From contig WQVD01000007.1 of the NCBI GenBank assembly GCA_009781755.1, forward strand, positions 1 through 64,000: 64,000 nucleotides of DNA. The letters are read 5' to 3'. The stretch's first letter is position 1, and each line of letters starts with the position of its first letter. The translations under genes and the position numbers were made by a program. This DNA is from Defluviitaleaceae bacterium (GTDB lineage: Bacteria; Bacillota; Clostridia; Lachnospirales; WQUN01). A model generated the notes under the pieces. The model searched no databases and was not told where the DNA came from. It was given only the letters and a program-made list of their open reading frames with translations. This document shows, in pieces, positions 36,384-43,713 of this stretch.

Positions 36384-37075
36384 CGGTATTCAAATATTCA
36401 CTTCGGCGCGGGTTGCTCAAACCCGTGTCGATGATCTTTAACATGGTCTTGCCCATCGCAATTATGCTTATTTCAGATGCCGAAGCCTTCGACATGGTAG
36501 GCGGGCGGGCGTTCTTCTTCCTCGCATTTATACTGCTTTTTGGCGGATTTATGATGGCGGGCGGCATCCAGGCCGATAAATTGGACGGTGTAACTGTGCG
36601 CATCTTGGCCGGGCCCATCACTTTCCGCTCATACCTCATCGGCAATTTCTTCGCCGGGATGGTGCCGATGGCAGCATTGTGCCTGATCTTGGGCGGTATC
36701 GGCTTCGCCCGGTTTGACTGGACGCTTGCATTCACCGGATTGTTCATGCTGGTGCTGGCCATGATTTCTGCCGTGTCCATCGGTATGAGCTTCGTGTGGA
36801 GCTGCTTGTTCAAGGACAAAGAAGCCAGTATGGTGGCATTCGTCCTCATCGTAATGCTCATGGGGCTCATCGGCGGGCTGACCGTGCCGCTGGATATTCT
36901 GCCCGATTGGGTGCGCTACACCGGCGCGGTATTCCCTCCGCATTGGGCGGCACGCGGCTTTGAACAACTCATACTAGAAGGCACCGCCACCACGGAATAT
37001 TGGCTGTCTATGCTGGCATTGGCAATGTTCTCCATCGCACTGATCCTGTATGGCAGCCGCCGACGGATTACGTAG
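36380..37075 (+). CDS. ABC-2 type permease, second subunit
   Basis: A 231-residue protein with six predicted helices. RILAGPITFRSYLIGNFFAG marks the cytoplasmic loop before helix 3, and LDILPDWVRYTGAVFPPHWA the conserved outer loop of this family. GGAGG lies 8 nt before ATG, inside the previous gene. With 35511 it should form the heterodimeric pore served by the ATPase at 34567. A P-type palindrome with a T run ends the transcript. Confidence 0.88.
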   Translation: MTVFKYSLRRGLLKPVSMIFNMVLPIAIMLISDAEAFDMVGGRAFFFLAFILLFGGFMMAGGIQADKLDGVTVRILAGPITFRSYLIGNFFAGMVPMAALCLILGGIGFARFDWTLAFTGLFMLVLAMISAVSIGMSFVWSCLFKDKEASMVAFVLIVMLMGLIGGLTVPLDILPDWVRYTGAVFPPHWAARGFEQLILEGTATTEYWLSMLALAMFSIALILYGSRRRIT

Positions 37076-37113
37076 GTGTTTGCGCTGGGCATATTGTTGG
37101 ACATTTAAAATGC

Positions 37114-37154
37114 AATCCAGTTGGTGGCAATTTGCCACCAACTGGATTTTTACT
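37114..37154 (+). terminator. P-family palindrome P5 acting as terminator
   Basis: 17-bp arms built on CCAGTTGGTGGCAA around a single T, followed by a T-rich stretch (37148-37157). It is placed 40 nt after the second permease. It belongs to the same repeat family as P1-P4 and P6. Confidence 0.7.
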
Positions 37155-37225
37155 TTTGTTGTGGATTGATTTACAACGTTATATAATCACGCCAACAATA
37201 AGCAAAATTATCAAGGAGGTAGAAT

Positions 37226-37360
37226 ATGTACGCCATAAAAGCATTTTATGATGGTATTAATTTTAAACCTAAGCAACCCATTTCTATAAACGAGGAATAC
37301 AAAGTTATCATCACCATGGATGAAGACATTCAAAAATACAATGTTCCATGGGTTTGGTAA
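37226..37360 (+). pseudogene. Chimeric remnant of a vapBC-type toxin-antitoxin module
   Basis: A 44-codon frame with a perfect ribosome site (AAGGAGG). Residues 1 to about 29 (MYAIKAFYDGINFKPKQPI then NEEYKVIIT) match the start of the small antitoxin family that precedes PIN toxins in Clostridia. Residues 30-44 (TMDEDIQKYNVPWVW) match the C-terminal end of PIN toxins, as in the toxin at 63752 (TSDDNIHKYDVPTRW). The simplest reading is one deletion that joined antitoxin start to toxin end. The product, if made, should be inert. It ends 6 nt before the sensor kinase gene and may now supply its ribosome loading. Confidence 0.65.
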
Positions 37361-37366
37361 TATAAC

Positions 37367-38458
37367 ATGAAAGACCTAGCTGCCGACCTCCGCAAGGACA
37401 TGACCCCGCCGCAGATTGCGTTTTTGCTATGCAGTTTGGCGGGGATTAGTTTGTTGGTTGCCCGATGGGTTTACACGGGCGAGTTGACGGGCTTTTTTTT
37501 GATGTTGTTTTTAACGACGATGTTTTTGTTGCGGCGTCGTGTGGCTTGGATGCGATTTTCAGTGATCTTGGATGTGGCCATATGCATGGTGCTGTCGCCT
37601 GTCATGTTGGCTTTGCCGTTGTTTTGGGGGATGTATTACCGCGTGTTCATTATTTTGGGTGCGCTTTTTTATTTTGCGGTGTCGCCGGACTTGTATAGTG
37701 CGGCGGTGGGCGTTGTGGCAGCGGCGGCGGGTTTATTTTTGGGCAATTGGCGTAGCGAGCGTATCCGGCGGCAACAGGTACGCGATGAAGAAGCGGGGCG
37801 TTACTACCAATTGGAAACCTTGCAAAGCAGCTTAATGTCCGCCACCGCGCAAGTCGAGCGCATGACCGCCATCAGCGAACGCGCCCGCATTGCCCGGGAA
37901 ATCCACGACAACGCCGGGCACGAAATCGTGGCTGCTTACATGTCCTTGCAAGCCATACGCGATGATTTCTCCCATGAGGACGCGGACACGTTGACCCTCT
38001 TTGACGCCGCTCTCGAACGGCTCGATTCCGGCACGCAAAAAATCCGCGAGACCGTGCACAACCTGGCACCCGTAGCCGCCCTAGGCGTGGATAACCTGCG
38101 CGAAACATGCGCACGCTTCACCACCGCACGGGTGCAATTCACCGCGTTTGGCGATTCCACACACGTACCCGTGTACGTATGGAACGCGTTGGAGGCTTGC
38201 TTAAACGAAGCCCTAACCAACGCCGCCCGCCACGCCCGGCCCAAGCATTTATCCGTCGAGTTGGACATGACACCCAAATTGGTGCGCATGTGCGTAGAGA
38301 ACGACGGCGTGTCCTACACAAAGAAGCCCATGGGCACGGGGCTGCGCAACCTGCGCTACCGCATGGTGGCCATAGGCGGAAATTTGTCTGTTGATGCGGG
38401 GGAGGATTTGTATCGGCTGGTTTGTTTTGTACCTGTTGGGAGCGGTGGCGGCGGTTAA
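37367..38458 (+). CDS. Sensor histidine kinase (NarL/DesK type)
   Basis: A 363-residue kinase with about five N-terminal membrane helices (residues 15-130) and a short coiled segment. The HisKA_3 site ERARIAREIHDNAGHEIVAA carries the phospho-acceptor His, and the ATPase domain has NEALTNAARHA (N box) and MGTGLRNLRYR (G box). It pairs with the response regulator at 38649. No ribosome site is seen; the start lies 6 nt after the toxin-antitoxin remnant. By analogy with YvfTU and similar systems it should control the ABC exporter upstream. Confidence 0.9.
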   Translation: MKDLAADLRKDMTPPQIAFLLCSLAGISLLVARWVYTGELTGFFLMLFLTTMFLLRRRVAWMRFSVILDVAICMVLSPVMLALPLFWGMYYRVFIILGALFYFAVSPDLYSAAVGVVAAAAGLFLGNWRSERIRRQQVRDEEAGRYYQLETLQSSLMSATAQVERMTAISERARIAREIHDNAGHEIVAAYMSLQAIRDDFSHEDADTLTLFDAALERLDSGTQKIRETVHNLAPVAALGVDNLRETCARFTTARVQFTAFGDSTHVPVYVWNALEACLNEALTNAARHARPKHLSVELDMTPKLVRMCVENDGVSYTKKPMGTGLRNLRYRMVAIGGNLSVDAGEDLYRLVCFVPVGSGGGG

Positions 38459-38460
38459 AA

Positions 38461-38525
38461 TCAAAAGATGAAGGTCAAAAGATAAGACCTTGGGCGCTGC
38501 CAAATAAGGCTTCAGCCGGCACCCC
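38461..38525 (+). repeat. R-family repeat, copy R4 (core deleted)
   Basis: The lead-in AAGGTCAAAAGAT, then GACCTTGGGCGCTGCC joined directly to the tail AAATAAGGCTTCAGCCGGCA. The palindromic core between these parts, present in R2, is missing. Confidence 0.75.
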
Positions 38526-38648
38526 ACGACCCGCTTTGGCTTCGCCGATGCTGGGTGATGGCTTGATTGAATCAAAAGTTACGAAAAACCACGCGACGCG
38601 TGGTTTTGGTTGGGAATTGGGATAAAATTGATAAAATGGAGGTAGCTT

Positions 38649-39254
38649 ATGCGATTAATTATTACCGATGATGATGCGTTGATACGCACCAGTTTGAAGC
38701 GCACATTATCGCGCGAGGATGATATTGAGGTGATGGGTACGGCAGAGGACGGCAGTGTGGCCGTAGCGCTTTGTGACGCAGATACGCCCGATGTGGTTTT
38801 GATGGATATCCGCATGCCCGTCATGGACGGCATTGCTGCTACGCGGCTCATTAAATCGCGCCATCCGCACGTCAAAGTGATGATGCTCACGACCTTTGAT
38901 GATCGACCCATGATACAACAAGCCTTAGCTGCAGGTGCCGACGGCTACTTAATCAAAACCGACAAAATCGCCAACATAGCCGGCCAATTGCGCCTATTAC
39001 ACCAAGGTACCAGCATCCTAGGCGCAGATGTGCTCAAAAAACTAGCCCCACAAGAAAACCCCGCCTTATCCCGCCTTACCCCCCGCGAACGCGACATCGC
39101 ACGGCTGGTATCACTGGGCAGGACGAACAAGGAAATTGCGGGCGAGTTGTTCCTAAGTGAAGGCACCGTGCGCAACAACATAGTAGTCATCATGGAAAAG
39201 CTGGAAGTATCTAACCGGACGCAGCTATCGGCTTTGTACTTTGAGGCGCAGTGA
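38649..39254 (+). CDS. Response regulator, NarL/LuxR type
   Basis: A 201-residue DNA-binding regulator. The receiver domain has ITDDDALIRTSL, the phospho-acceptor Asp in DVVLMDIRMPVMDG, and LIKTD with the conserved Lys. The C-terminal LuxR helix-turn-helix is LTPRERDIARLVSLGRTNKE then LFLSEGTVRNN. GGAGG lies 6 nt before ATG. It is separated from its kinase by 190 bp containing R4, so the R element may have been inserted between paired genes. Confidence 0.93.
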   Translation: MRLIITDDDALIRTSLKRTLSREDDIEVMGTAEDGSVAVALCDADTPDVVLMDIRMPVMDGIAATRLIKSRHPHVKVMMLTTFDDRPMIQQALAAGADGYLIKTDKIANIAGQLRLLHQGTSILGADVLKKLAPQENPALSRLTPRERDIARLVSLGRTNKEIAGELFLSEGTVRNNIVVIMEKLEVSNRTQLSALYFEAQ

Positions 39255-39351
39255 AGCGAGTGGCACAGCGGAATGAACAAGCGGTTCAAACAACCGAAGT
39301 GACAAAAGTAGTCATGCGAAACAGCCAAGGAGTTGTGGCAGCCAAGCGGCC

Positions 39352-39418
39352 AAGACCCTGGGCGCTGCCCAGACCCGCGAGGGGAAGCGTTCCCCTCGAC
39401 CCGCGCTATGGCTTCCGC
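39352..39418 (+). repeat. R-family repeat, copy R5
   Basis: AGACCCTGGGCGCTGCCCAG, CCGCGAGGGGAAGCGTTCCC and TCGACCCGCGCTATGG; nearly the same as R3 read on the minus strand. It lies just after the response regulator. Confidence 0.8.
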
Positions 39419-39453
39419 CCGAGTCTTTATTAAAAATTGCACAAGTAAAAAAC

Positions 39454-39479
39454 AAAACGCGCCGCACGGGCGCGTTTTT
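39454..39479. terminator. Bidirectional terminator between the regulator and serpin genes
   Basis: AAAACGCGCC pairs with GGCGCGTTTT across a 5-nt loop, with T-rich flanks on both strands. Confidence 0.8.
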
Positions 39480-39502
39480 AATTTATTCATAGCCAACATT
39501 GA

Positions 39503-39612
39503 GAGGGGGCAACGCCCAAATCAGGGGTCAAGGGGCGCGAGTGCCCCTTGCGGGGTTTGGGGCGGATGCCCCAAGGTCTTAATCTTTTGACCTTCGTCTT
39601 TTGATTTAATCG
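39503..39612 (-). repeat. R-family repeat, copy R6 (inverted)
   Basis: Minus-strand copy with the lead-in AAGGTCAAAAGATTAAGACC, CTTGGGGCATCCGCCCCA, then AACCCCGCAAGGGGC and CCCCTTGACCCC. It begins 15 nt after the serpin stop and faces R5. The gap 39255-39627 is filled by R5, the terminator and R6. Confidence 0.8.
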
Positions 39613-39627
39613 TTTGATTTGTCGCCG

Positions 39628-41199
39628 TTACGGCTCATTCACCACGCCCATGAATAATATCTGCGCCCCACCATCGGCGGTGTGTTGATGCAGTATAAAC
39701 ACAAACGGGTGATTACAAATCATTTCGAATATATATTCTGTTGTAGCTTGCATACCGCTCAAACGCATGCCAAAAAGTGTGACCGCAGCAGCAGTCGTGC
39801 CTTGTTCGTCTACGTTAATCATGGCCGCTTGCACCGCATCAGATACAAATAACCCTTCATCATAAAGCAAGCCGGTAATGGATGCTGTCAGTGGGCAAAA
39901 CAATGGTACGCCCAATGATGCCAACACTTTTTCCAAATCCAGCGAATTCACGATATTAAAGCGCGGCAACAGCAGCGTACCTACGGCATCCACGGTGTCG
40001 GTCATCATGCGCTCAAAGTATTCCGCGGTCATATCGGCAAATAAACCCACGGCATCGCCATCGTGCGGAAGGATGATTTTCATCCCGCCGCCTCTGGAAA
40101 ACGGCAGGTTAATGGCTTGTACACGGTCATCCGTAAATAGCTGCGTCGGATTGCCCGCAATCCATTCCATGTGCATAAAGTACGCCTCCGTGTCGTTGCC
40201 AGGCGCATGAAATACATCGCGTTCGGTTTCTTGCACATCAAATTCGCGCCTCCATCGATCCGAGAAAAAAATGGCGTTGACCAATGCGGCCACCGTTTCG
40301 GGGTGCAGCCATTCTATGACTTCAGGGATGTGATTTTGCGTGTGCGATGCACCCCAGTTATTGATTTCCTCCACCGCGCGGGGCGAGCGGAAATCCGTGC
40401 GGAACACTTCCCCGCGGAAATAATCAAGGAAAGTCTGCGCGAATGGTTCTTGCAATTCTGACTCGTACCGCACAAAAATGGCGTTGGCGATGTGTATGGG
40501 GTTGCGCCAATTTAATTCCTGCCGCCGATACGCCACGCGCGTCAAATCGTACATCATGCGCGACGACGCACGGTTCACGTCCTCTACGGCGATGCCTACT
40601 ACGCCCAACGCCTCCATTAATTCAACCTGGAATGCCGCATCCGTCGCGTTCAACAAAGCCGCCAGCGGCATCCACACCGAATACGGCGAGAATACAAAAT
40701 TGTCGTGCCCGATCTCCGCCGCGAACAATGCACCCAAGCGGAAGGCAAAATCATTTGCTCCGCGTGCGGCCAATTCAGCCTCGCGGTCGCGCCCGGCACG
40801 GCTGGTGGTCATTAATGGCGCGGCGGTGAGCGCAAGGCTGGTGAGGGTCTGTCGGTCGCTTTCGATAAAAATAGCATCGCGCCGCGCGGATTCGACCTGC
40901 TCGGCGTCAGATTGCGGAGCAGCATGCAATTCAGCTCCGCTTTGTGCTGTAGCTCCGCTGTGCGCCGCCGTATCGTCTCTGCGTGATGTTACCGCAAATC
41001 CGCCAAACCACCACACGCCCGCCAGCACCACCAAACACGCCGCTAGCCCTACACCCCACGCTGCGTAATGTGTGCGCAGATTGCGTTTTGTATGGCTGCT
41101 CGTTTTTGCTGATTTTGCTTGCTTTGTTTGTGCGATTATTTTTTCTTGCAACGCTTCGTCAACGGTGATTCCGTCCAAGTAATCGTTCAAATTATCCAT
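39628..41199 (-). CDS. Membrane-anchored serpin in anti-sigma-factor position
   Basis: Serpins trap serine or cysteine proteases by a large shape change. The 523-residue protein has a short N-terminal cytosolic part (about 45 residues, charged), one transmembrane helix (46-68), a Ser/Ala-rich stalk to about 140, then a complete serpin fold: NFVFSPYSVWMPLAALL, ALVNAIFFSDRW, the hinge VDEQGTTAAAVT (463-474) and NHPFVFILH with the final strand FMGVV. The loop between hinge and HPFVF is about 8 residues longer than in alpha-1-antitrypsin, so the P1 residue is uncertain. The start overlaps the ECF sigma stop by 8 nt with its own AAGGAG site, the standard sigma/anti-sigma arrangement. I infer that the N-terminal part binds the sigma factor. 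Confidence 0.9.
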   Translation of the reverse strand: MDNLNDYLDGITVDEALQEKIIAQTKQAKSAKTSSHTKRNLRTHYAAWGVGLAACLVVLAGVWWFGGFAVTSRRDDTAAHSGATAQSGAELHAAPQSDAEQVESARRDAIFIESDRQTLTSLALTAAPLMTTSRAGRDREAELAARGANDFAFRLGALFAAEIGHDNFVFSPYSVWMPLAALLNATDAAFQVELMEALGVVGIAVEDVNRASSRMMYDLTRVAYRRQELNWRNPIHIANAIFVRYESELQEPFAQTFLDYFRGEVFRTDFRSPRAVEEINNWGASHTQNHIPEVIEWLHPETVAALVNAIFFSDRWRREFDVQETERDVFHAPGNDTEAYFMHMEWIAGNPTQLFTDDRVQAINLPFSRGGGMKIILPHDGDAVGLFADMTAEYFERMMTDTVDAVGTLLLPRFNIVNSLDLEKVLASLGVPLFCPLTASITGLLYDEGLFVSDAVQAAMINVDEQGTTAAAVTLFGMRLSGMQATTEYIFEMICNHPFVFILHQHTADGGAQILFMGVVNEP

Positions 41200-41662
41200 T
41201 TCGATCTCCTTCCAGTTCATCCTTTAATAATCGCCGTGCGCGAGTTAAATCCTTGCGCACGGTGGCTTCTTTGCGTCCGGTGATTTCAGCGATTTCACGC
41301 GTGGCATAACCGTGGTAATAAAACAGCACGATGACCACGCGGTAGTTGTCGGGCAGTGCCAACACGGCTTGCACCACTTCGCCCGTGGCCGCGTCTTTTG
41401 CGGGGTAGTCCTCCGTCAGAAGTACACGCTGCTTCCACCACGCCGACCGCAAGCGGTTCTTGCACAAATTAATTGCTACGCGTTGCAACCACGCCGTTTC
41501 GTGCGCTTCGGATTCAAACCGTGGCGATTTTTCCACGAGTTTAATGAAGGCCTCTTGCAAAACATCCTGTGCGTCGGCTTTGTTTTTCATCAACACCAAT
41601 GCGGTGCGGTACAACCGGTTTTGTTGACGCGTAATGATTTCCGTAATTTGCGCATAATCCAT
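41192..41662 (-). CDS. ECF RNA polymerase sigma factor
   Basis: A 156-residue extracytoplasmic-function sigma-70 factor. Region 2 is seen as LMKNKADAQDVLQEAFIKL, with TAWLQRVAINLCKN behind it, and region 4 as HGYATREIAEITGRKEATV, the promoter -35 reader. No extra domains. AAGGGAG is 7 nt before ATG. It overlaps the serpin gene by 8 nt, so the two are translationally coupled. Its targets are unknown; autoregulation from the 95-bp gap to queG is likely, but no clear ECF promoter was identified. Confidence 0.93.
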   Translation of the reverse strand: MDYAQITEIITRQQNRLYRTALVLMKNKADAQDVLQEAFIKLVEKSPRFESEAHETAWLQRVAINLCKNRLRSAWWKQRVLLTEDYPAKDAATGEVVQAVLALPDNYRVVIVLFYYHGYATREIAEITGRKEATVRKDLTRARRLLKDELEGDRNG

Positions 41663-41717
41663 GGGATTACTCCCTTCATTATGTATACACCCCAGCGAGA
41701 TGAAATGCGGCAGCGTA

Positions 41718-41726
41718 TGCTATAAT
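41718..41726 (+). promoter_or_regulatory. Extended -10 promoter of queG
   Basis: TGCTATAAT, 31 nt before the queG ATG; AAGGAG follows 7 nt before the start. Confidence 0.65.
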
Positions 41727-41757
41727 TTCTTTCAATCCTACTTCAAGGAGCGCATAT

Positions 41758-42714
41758 ATGATACACGATTGGATGAGAAGACTCGATTGTATTGTAGGCA
41801 TTTGCGATGCCACCCCCCTACCCCCTGCGTTGTACGAATCGAGCACAACGCCTTTCGTCAGCAAAAACACTGCCAAGCGAACCGATCCCACCGCCACTTT
41901 ACCCGGAGCGCAAAGCATCATTGTCGTTGGCGTGCCTTGGCCGGAAGCTCCCGATGATGAAATGCTTTACTCTGCCGATTTCGCAGAAATATCTTCTTTG
42001 GCATGGTTGCCGGATTACCACCCCCGTGTCCGCGCGGTCATACAATCTCTAATCACCGAATTGCAACGCACCTATACCTTCAAATATAAAATCCTCGTAG
42101 ACAACCCCGGCTTGGACGAACGCGTTCTTGCCTTACGCGCAGGTCTGGGCTTCTATGGGCGGCACGGGTTGGTAATATCGCCGCGCTACGGCACACGGTT
42201 CAACATCGGCTGCCTAATCACCGACATCACACTGCTCGACCTCCCACCAACGCCCACGCTCCCCCAAGCATGTCAGTTGGCCCCAAATTGGAACCAACTG
42301 AAACCATACGACGCTTCCCCCCATGCAAACCAACCGGTCGCAAGTTGCGACCGGTTGAAATCGTGCAACCGATGCGTCCGCGCCTGCCCCACGCAAGCCC
42401 TGCCCACCCAGCCCGGCGGCACACTAAACGTCAACCGCTGCATTTCTTACCTCACGCAAAAAGAAACCCTCTCTCCCGAAGAAGCCGCGTTAGTCGGCAA
42501 CCAACTCTACGGCTGCGATATCTGCCAACAGGCTTGTCCGCACAACACTCCTTGGGAGAAGAAATATATAAACCCCGCTGATTGGTTGTCCAAATCAGAT
42601 GAAGACTTTCAACGCGAATACAAAAACACCGCCATGATGTGGCGCAACGCGGATATCCTGCGACGCAACGCACAAGCGGTGCTTAACAACATAAAAACAT
42701 GTCTTAATAATTAA
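41758..42714 (+). CDS. queG: Epoxyqueuosine reductase-like protein with repeat insertions
   Basis: QueG reduces epoxyqueuosine to queuosine in the tRNA wobble position, using cobalamin and two 4Fe-4S clusters. The 318-residue protein shows LVDNPGLDERVLALRAGLGF, FNIGCLITD and, in the ferredoxin part, SCNRCVRACPTQAL and CDICQQACP. The HEAT repeats of longer forms are absent, as in many clostridial versions. Two P palindromes encode residues 173-182 and 192-201, just before the first cluster. The first Cys of the usual CxxCxxCxxxCP is Leu200 here; the nearest upstream Cys (197) comes from the repeat. Cluster binding may be changed or lost. It converges on the AraC-type gene with a 4-nt overlap. 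Confidence 0.85.
   Translation: MIHDWMRRLDCIVGICDATPLPPALYESSTTPFVSKNTAKRTDPTATLPGAQSIIVVGVPWPEAPDDEMLYSADFAEISSLAWLPDYHPRVRAVIQSLITELQRTYTFKYKILVDNPGLDERVLALRAGLGFYGRHGLVISPRYGTRFNIGCLITDITLLDLPPTPTLPQACQLAPNWNQLKPYDASPHANQPVASCDRLKSCNRCVRACPTQALPTQPGGTLNVNRCISYLTQKETLSPEEAALVGNQLYGCDICQQACPHNTPWEKKYINPADWLSKSDEDFQREYKNTAMMWRNADILRRNAQAVLNNIKTCLNN
42274..42300 (+). repeat. P-family palindrome, copy P3, inside queG
   Basis: CAGTTGGCCCCAA, one A, TTGGAACCAACTG with two arm mismatches. Read in frame as QLAPNWNQLK. Confidence 0.8.
42331..42357 (+). repeat. P-family palindrome, copy P4, inside queG
   Basis: Perfect 13-bp arms (CAACCGGTCGCAA) around one G. Read in frame as QPVASCDRLK. It lies 30 bp after P3. 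Confidence 0.85.
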
Positions 42715-43619
42715 TCACTTCTCCTGCGTACAGGCACCCATATTTCGTTTTTCCGTTCGGGCTTGGTGAAGTCATACGATTCCGTCCATTCTATGGTGGG
42801 CGCGTCTATGCGCTCGTATTCGGACGAAGGCAGCCATTCCGAAATAAGCGCATACCCATGTTGTGTATTAGGCAACGCCGATTTCTCCGTACCCACATTA
42901 TCCATCGTTGGAAAAACCAACCACGTGGATGCCTCATACATATAAACATCAAAACGCCCTTTAAATCGGTCGGGCATGGGCTTGTCCATCGCGACGCCCA
43001 CGCACATAAATATTTTATCACCTTCGTGCGCGATTAAATCGTTTCGCACATCACCATACAAGCATAACACTCCTTTGGGGTCAATGGCTGAATACTCCAT
43101 CAGCACCAGCAAATCTTCCTGCTTCAACTTTTTCCATATGTCTGCGGTATGCGGATTCGGCCCATGGTATATGAGCGGAATGTAACCCGTCTTGCCCATG
43201 ATATAAAACGCATCGCGTTCAACAACACGATATTCCATTGCAATGCCTCCCTTTAATGTTAGATGAAAAAATAAAGGCGGAAATGTCTTGGAAACGCCGA
43301 TATCTTTTCGAAACGCAGACGGCGTAACGCCATACTGCGCATAAAACGCCTTACTAAATGCATCCGGCGATTCATAACCGCATTTAAATGAAATGTCGAT
43401 AATCTTATCGCTATCCGTGCGTAACCATTGCGCCGCAACAGACAATTTGCGTTTGCGGATATATTCATTCAGCGGCATCCCGGCAAGATAAGAGAACATT
43501 CGTCGGAATTGATACTCCGGGCAGCAAGCGATTCGAGCCAATTCTTTGAAATCGATTGCATCAAACAGCCTCTTTTCAATATATCGCATTGCGGCGTTTA
43601 AATTTGCGGTTGTGTCCAT
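42711..43619 (-). CDS. AraC-family regulator with GyrI-like effector domain
   Basis: A 302-residue regulator. The N-terminal AraC domain has two helix-turn-helix units (ELARIACCPEYQFRRMF and IDISFKCGYESPDAFSKAFY then YGVTPSAFRK). The C-terminal half (about 125-302) is a GyrI-like/SOUL effector-binding domain with PDRFKGRFDVYMYEA and a WLPSSEYERIDAPTIEW end, as in Rob and BmrR-type sensors of small amphipathic compounds. A GGGGGAGGG ribosome site directly precedes ATG. It stands alone, so its targets are unknown. Confidence 0.9.
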   Translation of the reverse strand: MDTTANLNAAMRYIEKRLFDAIDFKELARIACCPEYQFRRMFSYLAGMPLNEYIRKRKLSVAAQWLRTDSDKIIDISFKCGYESPDAFSKAFYAQYGVTPSAFRKDIGVSKTFPPLFFHLTLKGGIAMEYRVVERDAFYIMGKTGYIPLIYHGPNPHTADIWKKLKQEDLLVLMEYSAIDPKGVLCLYGDVRNDLIAHEGDKIFMCVGVAMDKPMPDRFKGRFDVYMYEASTWLVFPTMDNVGTEKSALPNTQHGYALISEWLPSSEYERIDAPTIEWTESYDFTKPERKNEIWVPVRRRSD

Positions 43620-43680
43620 TCCCTCCCCCTTTCCGCACTAATATAACAGGCATTGAATTTTATATCCCGTCATTGATCGT

Positions 43681-43713
43681 AAAAAAAATAACGGCATTGA
43701 TCATAACCGCCGT
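43681..43713 (-). terminator. Terminator overlapping the spoVB stop
   Basis: On the minus strand AACGGC pairs with GCCGTT across 12 nt and is followed by eight T residues. The first arm lies in the last codons of spoVB. Confidence 0.7.

Noticed and set aside
41663-41757. An ECF-type autoregulatory promoter before the sigma gene
   Set aside because: No convincing -35 AAC / -10 CGT pair was found on the minus strand; weak TTGAAG/TATAGC matches are not enough.
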